From Shewanella algae (GTDB lineage: Bacteria > Pseudomonadota > Gammaproteobacteria > Enterobacterales > Shewanellaceae): DNA of 64,000 nt. The notes beneath the pieces were generated by a model. The model was not told where the DNA came from, ran no database searches, and saw only the letters and a list, made by a program, of their open reading frames with translations. Below are positions 18,592 through 26,725 of this stretch, piece by piece. How positions within the stretch are numbered: the stretch's first letter is position 1; each line of letters opens with the position of its first letter. The stretch is from the NCBI RefSeq assembly GCF_009183365.2, contig NZ_CP068230.1, positions 693,001 to 757,000 on the forward strand, read 5' to 3'. Made by a program: the position numbers and the translations under genes.

Positions 18592-19265
18592 CAGGATTGG
18601 CTGCCGTGAAAGATATAACCTTGGCCGCGACGGGTTTCTATCGCTGTCTTACCCAGTTTCTTGCGCAGATGGGTGACATAGACCTCGACCACATTGCTCT
18701 CTTTCTCATCATCAAACTGGTACAGCTTATCTGTGATCTGTGCCTTGGAAAGCAGCTTCTTGGGCGACATCAAGAAGATCCGCAGCAAGCGAAACTCCAT
18801 GGCGGTCAGGTCGAAACGTTGACCATTGACAGTCACTGTCTGCTCGGCTTCATCCAGACTGACGCCGCCGAAGTTTAATTGCTTGCCGGGCACAGTGGCA
18901 CGGCCATGGGTGCGGTGGATTATCGCCTGCAGTCTGGCCAGCAGTTCCTGGGTGTGAAAGGGTTTGCCCAGATAGTCGTCGGCACCGGCATTGAAGCCTT
19001 CAACCTTTTCATGCCACTGGCTGCGGGCGGTCAGCATAATCACAGGAGTAGTCAGCCCCTGTTGACGCCATTTTTCCAGCAACTGCAAGCCGTTGCCATC
19101 GGGCAGGCCGATATCGAGAATGATACAGTCATACTGGGTTTCTTTGACCAGATAGTCGGCTTCTATGGCTTTGTCGGTCACATCCGTGACATAGCCTGCT
19201 TGCTTTAGTTGTTTTGCCAGTTCTTCAACCAGCAGGGCATTATCTTCAACGAGTAGAAGTTTCAT
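18591..19265 (-). CDS. OmpR/PhoP-family response regulator
   Basis: The 224-residue product has an N-terminal receiver domain with acidic pocket VEDN, phospho-acceptor Asp51 (YDCIILDIGLPDG), the switch Thr in MLTARS, and Lys in DDYLGKPF. The C-terminal winged helix has LTAMEFRLLRIFLMSPKKLL and EVYVTHLRKKLG. It is translated just before its kinase. The upstream PepSY gene overlaps its start by 20 bp, giving a three-gene unit. Confidence 0.93.
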   Translation of the reverse strand: MKLLLVEDNALLVEELAKQLKQAGYVTDVTDKAIEADYLVKETQYDCIILDIGLPDGNGLQLLEKWRQQGLTTPVIMLTARSQWHEKVEGFNAGADDYLGKPFHTQELLARLQAIIHRTHGRATVPGKQLNFGGVSLDEAEQTVTVNGQRFDLTAMEFRLLRIFLMSPKKLLSKAQITDKLYQFDDEKESNVVEVYVTHLRKKLGKTAIETRRGQGYIFHGSQS

Positions 19266-19593
19266 TGGGACGACATTCGCTCGGTAATGGGATTAGATCA
19301 TCGTGTAAACCTGTGCCTGCATTCAGACTCAGACTGACGATATGGCCATGTTCGACTTTTATCTGCAAATCATAACGCCATTCACCCTCTTTCTGATAGA
19401 GATGAGCGTCAATCAATTTGCCATGGCACACCCATTGTAGCTGAGAGAGCGTGGCATCCAGGGAGAGGATCGTCCCGGATTTCACTAATTCCTTGGCGAT
19501 ATCGTGATCGGGTTCCAGGTGGGGACTGGCCACTTCAGCCTTTGCAGTGCTCAAAGTCAGGCTAATAAAGCAAATGAAAAATAGCCCTCTCAA
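19246..19593 (-). CDS. PepSY-like periplasmic protein
   Basis: The 115-residue product fits a secreted protein with one PepSY-like domain: SLDATLSQLQWVCHGKLIDA, then EWRYDLQIKVEHGHIVSLSL. The frame extends upstream to 19641, but that would run into the crp terminator. A TTG at 19593 is preceded by AGGAG at 6 nt and gives a clean signal peptide (RGLFFICFISLTLSTAKA). I therefore choose TTG. PepSY proteins next to PhoP/PhoQ-like pairs are thought to modulate the sensor, but the role here is inference. Confidence 0.7.
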   Translation of the reverse strand: MRGLFFICFISLTLSTAKAEVASPHLEPDHDIAKELVKSGTILSLDATLSQLQWVCHGKLIDAHLYQKEGEWRYDLQIKVEHGHIVSLSLNAGTGLHDDLIPLPSECRPNETSTR

Positions 19594-19601
19594 TTGATGC
19601 T

Positions 19602-19641
19602 CCTGAAAAACAAAAGTGGCCAAGGTTATTACCTTGGCCAC
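19602..19641 (-). terminator. rho-independent terminator after crp
   Basis: Perfect 11-bp stem GTGGCCAAGGT/ACCTTGGCCAC, loop TATT. On the minus strand it is followed by TTTTGTTTTT. It separates crp from the PepSY operon. Confidence 0.85.
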
Positions 19642-19677
19642 TCTATAGAATCAGGCTTAAATCAAGCTGAAGCTGGC

Positions 19678-20313
19678 TTAGCGGGTACCGTAAACTACTA
19701 TGGTTTTACCGTGCGCCTGGATCAGGTTCTGCTCTTCCAGCATCTTGAGGATGCGGCCCACGGTTTCGCGGGAGCAGCCAACAATCTGACCTATTTCCTG
19801 ACGGGTGATCTTGATCTGCATGCCGTCTGGATGTGTCATGGCGTCAGGCTGTTTAGCCAGATGCAACAGGGTCTGAGCGATGCGACCGGCCACGTCGAGG
19901 AAGGCCAGGTTGCCCACTTTCTGGCTGGTGCTTTGCAGACGGTGTGCCATCTGAGCGGCCAGCTTCATCAGGATCTCAGGGTTAACCTGGATCAGCTGCT
20001 TGAACTTCTTGTAAGAGATCTCAGCAATTTCACAGGCTTGCTTGGCGCGAACCCAAGCGGTACGCTCGGCTTGCTCTTCAAACAGACCCAGTTCACCGAT
20101 AAAGTCGCCCTGATTCAGGTAAGAGAGGATCATTTCCTTACCTTCTTCATCTTTAATCAATACGGCAACAGACCCTTTTACTATGTAATACAGAGTGTCT
20201 GAATCTTCACCAGCATGGATCAGAGTGCTTTTGGCTGGATACTTATGAATGTGACAGTGTGATAAAAACCACTCCAAAGTCGGATCTGGTTTTGGCTTAC
20301 CAATCAGAGCCAT
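19678..20313 (-). CDS. crp: cAMP receptor protein, global regulator
   Basis: The 211-residue product is close to E. coli CRP throughout. The cAMP pocket reads GELGLFEEQAERTAWVRAK, with Thr where E. coli has Ser83. The hinge helix is EILMKLAAQMAHRLQSTSQK, and the DNA-recognition helix is in ITRQEIGQIVGCSRETVGRIL. In Shewanella CRP controls anaerobic respiration genes, so it may act on the formate dehydrogenase operon in this same window. Its own promoter lies in the 360-bp gap up to the divergent Sel1-repeat gene. Confidence 0.97.
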   Translation of the reverse strand: MALIGKPKPDPTLEWFLSHCHIHKYPAKSTLIHAGEDSDTLYYIVKGSVAVLIKDEEGKEMILSYLNQGDFIGELGLFEEQAERTAWVRAKQACEIAEISYKKFKQLIQVNPEILMKLAAQMAHRLQSTSQKVGNLAFLDVAGRIAQTLLHLAKQPDAMTHPDGMQIKITRQEIGQIVGCSRETVGRILKMLEEQNLIQAHGKTIVVYGTR

Positions 20314-20675
20314 GCCTATGTTCCTCGATTGATTAAAACGAAAGTAAGGATATTCTAAATAAGGATTTTACGTCAATATCAAAGAGTAAACTTTGAACCA
20401 GGTCTTAGTTTAGACTGAGTGAATCAACGCAATTAAATCGCTAATCTTGGTTATCATTCTGATACTTTAGTGATACATGTCAACCAATACAGATTAAAAG
20501 CCCCTGGAATCGCTCCAGTCTGTAGGTTAAATCACATCTTCTTCACCTTGCTCACAATTCGCCAAGCCCATTGAGAGCTACTATTAGCGTTTTATTGGTG
20601 GATTGACCTCGACTTTCACGCCGGGTTCGGGCTAATTTATGAGTCTGTATGCATAGATTATCAAAGGGTATCAGA
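20314..20675. promoter_or_regulatory. divergent promoter region between crp and the Sel1-repeat gene
   Basis: No gene is evident. The crp-proximal half is AT-rich with TATTCTAAATAAGG and TTGAACC-type words, consistent with promoter DNA. I see no convincing full CRP box by eye. Confidence 0.35.
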
Positions 20676-21452
20676 GTGAAGTCTCCCTTAATTGCAGCGG
20701 CTGCCATGTTGGCCTTGAGTCTGTTCAGCGGACAGTTACAGGCCTTTGCCATTCCCCAGCCAAGCAAGGAAATTGCCGCCAGTAAACTGGCCTATATTCA
20801 GCTCAATGCCGCCAATGGTGAAGTGGAAGCTCAGTACCTGCTAGGTTTGATGTATCTCTCCGGCCGCTTCGTTGCCGAGGACAAAATTGCCGGCCTCGCT
20901 TGGCTGACCAAGGCTGCCGAAGGGGGCGAAACCAAGGCGCAGCAAACCCTGGCAGACCTGGCATTTGAAGGCAAGTTGATGCAGCGGGATCTGGCGCTGG
21001 CCGAGCGTTGGTATCTGCCGTTGGCGGAGCAGGGCAACCATTGGGCCAGGTTCAGACTGGGTTTCCTCTATGCTTCAGGTGGTGAAGGGGTTAACCGCCA
21101 TTGCGGCAAGGCGGTGGCGTTTTTCAGCTCGGCCGGTGATGACATCTCTCTTGGTAATGCCGCCTGGATCCTGGCCACTTGCCCCGAAGCCAAGTACCGC
21201 GATGGTGGTCGGGCGTTGGCGCTTGCCAAGCAACTACTGGAAGACAACAATCAGGACCCCACCAATCTCGATAACTTGGCGGCAGCTTACGCCGAATTAG
21301 GGGATTTTACCGCCGCGGTGGCGACTCAGCAGCAGGCCATTGCAGCGCTGGAGCAGTCGCAGGATCTCAGTAAGGCGCTTGAATTCCGGCAGCGGCTGGA
21401 GAGTTATCGCAGTCACAAGCCTTACCGTGAAGTGGTGCCCTTGATGGAATAA
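20676..21452 (+). CDS. secreted Sel1/TPR-repeat protein
   Basis: The product has a signal peptide (KSPLIAAAAMLALSLFSGQLQAFA) and then Sel1-like repeats: AQYLLGLMYLSGRFVAEDK, GLAWLTKAAEGG, AQQTLADLAFEGKLMQRD, LAERWYLPLAEQGNHWARF and LGFLYASGGEGV. A TPR-like C terminus follows (NLDNLAAAYAELGDFTAAVAT). GTG at 20676 has AAAGGG at 7 nt and gives a clean signal sequence; the upstream ATG at 20649 lacks a ribosome site. Such periplasmic repeat proteins mediate protein contacts. Function unknown. Confidence 0.78.
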   Translation: MKSPLIAAAAMLALSLFSGQLQAFAIPQPSKEIAASKLAYIQLNAANGEVEAQYLLGLMYLSGRFVAEDKIAGLAWLTKAAEGGETKAQQTLADLAFEGKLMQRDLALAERWYLPLAEQGNHWARFRLGFLYASGGEGVNRHCGKAVAFFSSAGDDISLGNAAWILATCPEAKYRDGGRALALAKQLLEDNNQDPTNLDNLAAAYAELGDFTAAVATQQQAIAALEQSQDLSKALEFRQRLESYRSHKPYREVVPLME

Positions 21453-21600
21453 CGCCCATTGTGAATACTTCAAGCCGATACGGATAATCCCTTTGCCGAA
21501 CGCTGGGGTTTTGGTTGAAGTTTTAGCTGTGGTTGATTGTGTTTGCGTCAGAGGAAGAAACTGACGCTTGCATGGGGAGCACGAATTCGGGCAATAAAAA

Positions 21601-21627
21601 ATGCCCATTATGGGCATCTAAAATAGG
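21601..21627 (-). terminator. hairpin with T tract, minus-strand terminator candidate
   Basis: ATGCCCAT-T-ATGGGCAT forms an 8-bp stem. On the minus strand TTTTTTATT follows. It lies about 180 bp downstream of prkB and could end that transcript. Confidence 0.55.
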
Positions 21628-21634
21628 GTAGGTT

Positions 21635-21698
21635 GTTGACATACTCGAGGGAACAAACAGATCAAGATGGGGGAATCTATCCCCAAGAGTATGTCAAC
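21635..21698. repeat. long-range inverted repeat enclosing a second hairpin
   Basis: GTTGACATACTC at 21635-21646 pairs perfectly with GAGTATGTCAAC at 21687-21698. Inside lies GGGG-N8-CCCC (21669-21684). The result is a two-storey structure of 64 nt between the Sel1-repeat gene and prkB. It may be a structured RNA, a 3'-UTR element or a small mobile repeat. Confidence 0.5.
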
Positions 21699-21797
21699 CA
21701 TCAGTATTTCGCCTGAAATCCCGATGACTGTAATTTACCCCTTTAGACTTAAATCAAACTTAATCGAGTCTGAAGCCAAAGTTTATCTGCATCCAGC

Positions 21798-22685
21798 CTA
21801 TTCAATATCCTGCTCCAGCAGGGCTTGGCGCTTATCCATCAGGTCTTTAATCAGCGGTGTCAGAATAAGCTCCATTGCCAGTGACATCTTGCCTCCCGGC
21901 ACGACCAGGGTGTTAACCCTGGACATAAAAGCCCCCTGGATCATCTTCAAATAATAGGGGAAGTCGACATTGTTGATGCCGCGAAAGCGGATCACCACAA
22001 AGCTTTCGTCCAGGCTGGGAATATCCTTGGCGCTGAAGGGGTTGGAGGTATCTACCGTAGGAACCCGCTGAAAATTGATATGAGTGCGGGAGAATTGTGG
22101 CGTCATATGATTGATATAGTCGTCCATCGAACGCACGATTGAGCCCATCACTTTTTCACGGGTATGGCCGCGCTCAGAGGTATCGCGAATGATCTTCTGG
22201 ATCCACTCCAGGTTGACTATGGGTACCATGCCAATCAAGAGATCCACGTGCTGGGCAACATTGCTTTCGCCGGTCACTACACCGCCGTGCAGCCCCTCGT
22301 AGTAGAGCATATCCGTGTCTTCCGGCAGCGGTCGCCACTGAGTAAAGGTACCCGGCATCTGGTTGTAAGGCACGGCTTCATCGAAGGTATGCAGGTAGGA
22401 GCGGGTTTCCCCTTGTCCCGTGCCAGCATAGTCGGAAAAACACTTCTCCAGACGGGCAAAGTCATTGGCTTCCGGGCCAAAATAGCTGATGTTGCGGTTC
22501 TCGGCCTTGGCTTTGCGGATCATCACTTCCATTTCGGCGCGGGTATAGTGGTGAAAGCTGTCCCCTTCCACCATGGCCGCATTGATCCCCAGTTGTCTGA
22601 AGATGTGACTGAAGGCGGTTGTGGTAGTCGTGGTTCCGGCACCCGATGAACCTGTCACTGCGATAATTGGATGTTTTGCAGACAT
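21798..22685 (-). CDS. prkB: phosphoribulokinase/uridine-kinase family protein
   Basis: The 295-residue product starts MSAKHPIIAVTGSSGAGTTT, as in E. coli PrkB, with the P-loop GSSGAGTT. Further family segments are VEGDSFHHYTRAEM, YFGPEANDF, MLYYEGLHGGVV and PVVNLEWIQKI-like text (VPIVNLEWIQKIIRD). The upstream in-frame ATG at 22703 adds six residues absent from homologues. No RuBisCO genes are seen; in gammaproteobacteria this kinase sits by crp and its physiological substrate is not settled. Confidence 0.9.
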   Translation of the reverse strand: MSAKHPIIAVTGSSGAGTTTTTTAFSHIFRQLGINAAMVEGDSFHHYTRAEMEVMIRKAKAENRNISYFGPEANDFARLEKCFSDYAGTGQGETRSYLHTFDEAVPYNQMPGTFTQWRPLPEDTDMLYYEGLHGGVVTGESNVAQHVDLLIGMVPIVNLEWIQKIIRDTSERGHTREKVMGSIVRSMDDYINHMTPQFSRTHINFQRVPTVDTSNPFSAKDIPSLDESFVVIRFRGINNVDFPYYLKMIQGAFMSRVNTLVVPGGKMSLAMELILTPLIKDLMDKRQALLEQDIE

Positions 22686-22788
22686 TTTTCCTACCTGTTT
22701 CAAAGAACTTGGGCCGCAGGCCGACGCTGTGGTTATCTGACCCGTTAACCTTTAGTTAACTACTTATAAAGGAATGCAGGGGGACGGG

Positions 22789-23046
22789 TCAATCGTCGAC
22801 AAGTGGGGTGCGCCGCATGATCTCCTCGCGGGAGCGGATGGCAACAGACTCGTCATCTTCGCTGAATTCTACCAGTAAATGGCCGCTCTTGAGCGCCAGG
22901 CGGCACTTGCCGATGGCCTGCTCCAACGCCTTGTCACCCAGCGCATCGAAACTGCCGTCTTCCACCTGGGAAAGCAGGTATTCCTTAATCAGGTTATCCA
23001 GGGTTTCCTTGGGCAGTTGCAGCAGGGATTCATAGGGTATCAGCAT
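22789..23046 (-). CDS. yheU: YheU family protein (UPF0270)
   Basis: The 85-residue product, MLIPYESLLQLPKETLDNLI followed by EYLLSQVEDGSF and a conserved C-terminal acidic segment, matches YheU. It overlaps the end of yheT by 17 bp, as an operon partner. Molecular function is unknown. Confidence 0.9.
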   Translation of the reverse strand: MLIPYESLLQLPKETLDNLIKEYLLSQVEDGSFDALGDKALEQAIGKCRLALKSGHLLVEFSEDDESVAIRSREEIMRRTPLVDD

Positions 23047-24007
23047 GGGTTGACTCCGTCAGATAACGCAGCAATCGCTGCTCCAGATAATAGCGTGGCT
23101 GCCACGGTGTGCCGCCCTCAATAAAGCCCACATGGCCGCCATTGGCATGCAGCTCATATTCGACGCAGGCGGGCAAATGTTCCAATGAAGGGATTACGGC
23201 GTCAGTCATAAAAGGGTCGTCTGCCGCATGCAGTATCAGGGTCGGTTTGGCTATCTTGCCCAATAAAGGCAAGGCGCTGGCCCTTTGATAATAGTCATCG
23301 ACACCGTTGAAACCGTGCAGCGGTGCAGTCACCTGATGGTCAAAATCATAAAAGGTGTTCAGCCGTTTGATGGCCTCACCATTCAGCGGCAACTGGCTGT
23401 TGCCCCGCTCGAGTTTCAGCAGCATTTTTTGCTGCAATTGGCGGATAAGATAACTTTGATAAACCTTGGAGAAGCCTTTCTCCAACCGCTTGGCACAGGA
23501 TGCCAGCGCCAGCGGTGCCGATACCACGGCGGCGCGGCTGAGCAGGCTTTTATCTGCAAATTCTCCCTGGTACTTGGCCAGTACATTGCCGCCGAGACTG
23601 TAACCTACCGCCAGCAGAGGCGAATGGGGATAGCGCTGCTTCAGGGTTTGCAGGCTATGGCTGATATCGGCCGTATCACCACTGTGGTAACTGCGCGCCA
23701 GGCGATTGTCTTCACCCGAGCAGCCTCTGTGATGGTGCACTACGGCTGCCAGCTCCAGCTTCTGACACTCGCGTAGCAGGCGGCGGATATAGTGGGAGTC
23801 GGCGCTGCCTTCCAGCCCGTGCAGTATTACCAACAAGGGCTTACCCGGGGTTGGCGTCTTGAACCAGTCGAGGTCGATAAAGTCGCCATCTTCCAGCTCC
23901 AGCCGCTCACGCCGCAGCGGTAGCCCTGCCACCTTGGTCAAAACAGGTATGATCGTTTGAAAATGGGGGCTCCTGGCCCACCAGGGCGGACGAAAACTAC
24001 TGCTCAT
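23030..24007 (-). CDS. yheT: alpha/beta hydrolase YheT
   Basis: The 325-residue product has the YheT layout: N-terminal RPPWWARSPHFQTIIPVL, then LVILHGLEGSADSHYIRRLL, HHRGCSGEDN, the nucleophile elbow GYSLGGN, PTLILHAADDPFM with the Asp, and NGGHVGFIEG with the His. It is transcribed before yheU. It is a probable esterase, with no confirmed substrate. Confidence 0.92.
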   Translation of the reverse strand: MSSSFRPPWWARSPHFQTIIPVLTKVAGLPLRRERLELEDGDFIDLDWFKTPTPGKPLLVILHGLEGSADSHYIRRLLRECQKLELAAVVHHHRGCSGEDNRLARSYHSGDTADISHSLQTLKQRYPHSPLLAVGYSLGGNVLAKYQGEFADKSLLSRAAVVSAPLALASCAKRLEKGFSKVYQSYLIRQLQQKMLLKLERGNSQLPLNGEAIKRLNTFYDFDHQVTAPLHGFNGVDDYYQRASALPLLGKIAKPTLILHAADDPFMTDAVIPSLEHLPACVEYELHANGGHVGFIEGGTPWQPRYYLEQRLLRYLTESTHADTL

Positions 24008-24129
24008 GGGATCTCGCTTGCGAAATGGCCTATTGCCGTGGGCACTTTGCTGTGGTTAATTGGTTATTGGCAGGATTGTAACACAGATGTCAGCACAGCT
24101 GAGTGCAGGGGAATGACAGGAGGACAGGC

Positions 24130-24636
24130 ATGCAAAGACGGCAGTTTCTGCTTTGGGCTTTGGGGGGAACCAGTGCATTGGCATTGGGTGTCAGCCTCTA
24201 TGAGGAGGAGGAAATCGCCAACCTGAGTGAGCACGAAAAGCCCCATGACCTTCTGCTTGGTGCCTTGATCCCCGTGTTGCTGGAAGGGGCATTGCCGGAG
24301 ATTAACAAACATAGAAGCAGTGCCATCAATCGCACTCTGGATGCGGTCAATCAAACCCTGAAATGGCTACCTAAGGCCCAGCGTCAGGAGTTGGAACAGC
24401 TGCTCGACATCCTGGAGAACCGCTTTGGTTTACTCTTGCTGAGTGGCAGCATGACGCCTCTGATGCTGCGCAGCCCCAATGAATTGGTCGAGATGCTGGA
24501 ATCCTGGCGCAGCTCTTGGATGGAGCTGCTGCAACAAGCTTATCTCGGTCTCAGAGAGTTGTTGATGGCAAGCTATTATGCCTGCCCTGAGCATTGGGAC
24601 AGACTCAACTATAACAAGCCAAAACTGGCACTCTGA
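24130..24636 (+). CDS. Tat-signal small subunit of a GMC-type dehydrogenase
   Basis: The 168-residue product starts MQRRQFLLWALGGTSALALG, a short twin-arginine-like signal. The mature part is helical and acidic. It lies 19 bp before a GMC oxidoreductase gene, matching two- or three-subunit gluconate-2-dehydrogenase-type systems in which a Tat-exported small subunit carries the flavoprotein to the periplasm. AGGAGG lies 6 nt before the ATG at 24130. Assignment rests on context and the signal; sequence similarity to a named family is not obvious. Confidence 0.7.
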   Translation: MQRRQFLLWALGGTSALALGVSLYEEEEIANLSEHEKPHDLLLGALIPVLLEGALPEINKHRSSAINRTLDAVNQTLKWLPKAQRQELEQLLDILENRFGLLLLSGSMTPLMLRSPNELVEMLESWRSSWMELLQQAYLGLRELLMASYYACPEHWDRLNYNKPKLAL

Positions 24637-24655
24637 TACCCGACTGGAGACACAT

Positions 24656-26269
24656 TTGCCGATAGCTGATCCCATTTTGGCCGGGCTGGCCGCAGGTTGG
24701 AAACATACAGATGGAGCCTCTTTGACCGAGGATCTTGAACTGGAGACGGATGTTGTCATCATAGGCACAGGTGCCGGCGGTGGCACGGCGGCTGAAGTAT
24801 TGACTCAGGCGGGGCTCAGAGTCTTGCTGTTGGAGGCCGGGCCGCTCAAGTCATCCTCTGACTTTGTCATGGAGGAGCGCCGCGCCTATCCAGAGCTCTA
24901 CCAGCAAGCGGCGGCCATGAAGACCCAGGATAAGGGGATCAGTATTTTCCAGGGTAAGTCGGTCGGCGGCTCCACCACAGTCAACTGGACCACTTCGATT
25001 CGCACCCCCAAAGCCACCTTGGATTATTGGCAAAGCCTTGGGGTTAAAGGTTTGTCCCGCATCGAGTTGGATCCCTGGTTCGACAAGATGGAGCAAAGGC
25101 TCAATATCAGTCATTGGCCGATAGATCCCAACCGCAACAATCAGGCCCTCAGGGATGGCTGTGTCGAGCTTGGCTGGGACTACACAGTTATCAAACGCAA
25201 TGTGCTGGGCTGCTGGAACACGGGGTACTGCGGCATGGGCTGCCCGGTGAATGCCAAGCAATCCATGCTGGTCACCACAATACCGGCTGCCCTGAATGCC
25301 GGGGCAGAGCTATACAGCCATGTTCGCGCCGAGCGCTTCGAGCATCATGGTGAGCGGGTTTTTGCCCTCAGAGCCGAGGCGCTCGATGGCTATAACAAGC
25401 CCACTGGAGTCAAATTGATGATCCGCGCTCGTCATTATGTGGTGGCGGCTGGGGCAATCCACACTCCGGCATTACTGCTGCGTTCACAAATGACAGATCC
25501 CTATCAGCGCCTCGGCAAGCAGACCTGTTTACACCCAACCGTGCTCAGTGGCGCCCGCTTTCGGGAAGCAATCAATGCCCACTCCGGTGCACCGCAGTCG
25601 ATATATTCGGATCAGTTTGTTTGGCAAGATGGTGCCACTGGTCAACCTGGATATAAGCTGGAGGTACCGCCGGTGCATCCTGTGCTTATCGCCTCCAAGA
25701 CCCTGGGCTATGGGCCACAGCATGCCGAGCTGATGTCCTGGTTCAATCATCTGCAGGTCACCATAGCCCTGATCCGGGATGGCTTTTCGCCGGAATTGCC
25801 CGGTGGCCAGGTATTGCTGACAGATAAAGGCACTGCCCTGGATTACCCTCTGACGCCGGCCTTGTTTGCCGCCGCCAGAAGGGCCTTTGCCAGCATGGCC
25901 GAGCTGCAGTTTGCCGCAGGCGCCGAGCAGGTTATGCCCATCAATGAGGGCGCCGGAATTTTGTCCTCCTGGCAAGAGGCCAAACAGGTTATTGCCGAGA
26001 TGCCGCTGGCGCCACTGAAGACCATAGTGGCTTCGGCGCATGTGATGGGTGGCTGCGCCATGGGGGAAGACAGGCAGTTATCCTGGGTGAACAGCGAAGG
26101 CCAGGCGCATTACTACAGCAATCTGTCGGTGATGGATGGCTCTGTATTCCCCAGCAGTTTGGGAGCCAATCCACAGCTGAGTATCTATGGTTTGACTGCG
26201 CGCAACGCCAGCTTGCTGGCTCGGAGGCTCAAGCCTGAGCCAGCAGAGCAGGATGTTGCTGAGGGCTGA
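24656..26269 (+). CDS. GMC-family FAD-dependent oxidoreductase
   Basis: The FAD Rossmann motif VVIIGTGAGGGTAAEVL lies near residue 30 and continues LRVLLLEAGP. QGKSVGGSTTVNW, AAGAIHTPALLLRS, and the C-terminal ASAHVMGGCAMGED and SLGANPQLSIYGL segments are GMC hallmarks; the HVMGG histidine is the likely catalytic base. It has no own signal and probably rides out with the preceding Tat subunit. TTG at 24656 has GGAG at 6 nt and starts just after the previous stop; the longer frame from 24578 overlaps the upstream gene. The 3' end overlaps the convergent TIGR02444-like gene by 41 bp. Confidence 0.85.
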   Translation: MPIADPILAGLAAGWKHTDGASLTEDLELETDVVIIGTGAGGGTAAEVLTQAGLRVLLLEAGPLKSSSDFVMEERRAYPELYQQAAAMKTQDKGISIFQGKSVGGSTTVNWTTSIRTPKATLDYWQSLGVKGLSRIELDPWFDKMEQRLNISHWPIDPNRNNQALRDGCVELGWDYTVIKRNVLGCWNTGYCGMGCPVNAKQSMLVTTIPAALNAGAELYSHVRAERFEHHGERVFALRAEALDGYNKPTGVKLMIRARHYVVAAGAIHTPALLLRSQMTDPYQRLGKQTCLHPTVLSGARFREAINAHSGAPQSIYSDQFVWQDGATGQPGYKLEVPPVHPVLIASKTLGYGPQHAELMSWFNHLQVTIALIRDGFSPELPGGQVLLTDKGTALDYPLTPALFAAARRAFASMAELQFAAGAEQVMPINEGAGILSSWQEAKQVIAEMPLAPLKTIVASAHVMGGCAMGEDRQLSWVNSEGQAHYYSNLSVMDGSVFPSSLGANPQLSIYGLTARNASLLARRLKPEPAEQDVAEG

Positions 26270-26681
26270 GGTTGAACTGTGCCAGATAGGTACTGAGATT
26301 GTGTTGCTTGTCTTCAGTGACGCTGCGAGGCAGGCCATTGAGTTTGTGCAATATCAACTGCTGCCCTCTGCGTTCCATCATCAGCTCGACATCCAACATC
26401 TGTTGGTACTCGGCTTGTCCCAGGTTGGGTTTGGCCAGGCGTCTCAGCCGCCGATAGGGACGCAGAATGCCGCTTTCCCACTGCTCAACTTCGCTGTGGA
26501 GCTGGGCCCATGAGCCCTGGTTGAGACTAACGCCTTTGTTGTCCAGGGTCAGCGCCAGCAGCAAGAGGTTGACTATCAGGCCGTGTTCGTCCTGCAGTTT
26601 TATCAGCAGGCTTTCCAGCGCCGGGTAAAGTGTTTCACATTCCTGCCAAAGACTAGAGGTAAACAGACTCGTATGTGGCAC
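26229..26681 (-). CDS. TIGR02444-like family protein
   Basis: The 150-residue product has the small-protein pattern LFTSSLWQECETLYPALESL, KLQDEHGLIVNLLLLAL and WESGILRPYRRLRRLAKP, seen in the TIGR02444 family commonly next to yheS-type ABC genes. GTG at 26681 with AAGGAG at 6 nt is preferred over an ATG at 26729, which would overlap yheS. It lies downstream of yheS on the same strand. Function unknown. Confidence 0.75.
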   Translation of the reverse strand: MPHTSLFTSSLWQECETLYPALESLLIKLQDEHGLIVNLLLLALTLDNKGVSLNQGSWAQLHSEVEQWESGILRPYRRLRRLAKPNLGQAEYQQMLDVELMMERRGQQLILHKLNGLPRSVTEDKQHNLSTYLAQFNLSPQQHPALLAQA

Positions 26682-26725
26682 GCTTTTCTCCTTGCTTGCA
26701 ATCTCAACACCCGGGTTTCCCCGGC

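Noticed and set aside
21798..22685. Calvin-cycle phosphoribulokinase
   Set aside because: No RuBisCO genes in the window, and the crp-linked prkB family is widespread in non-autotrophs.
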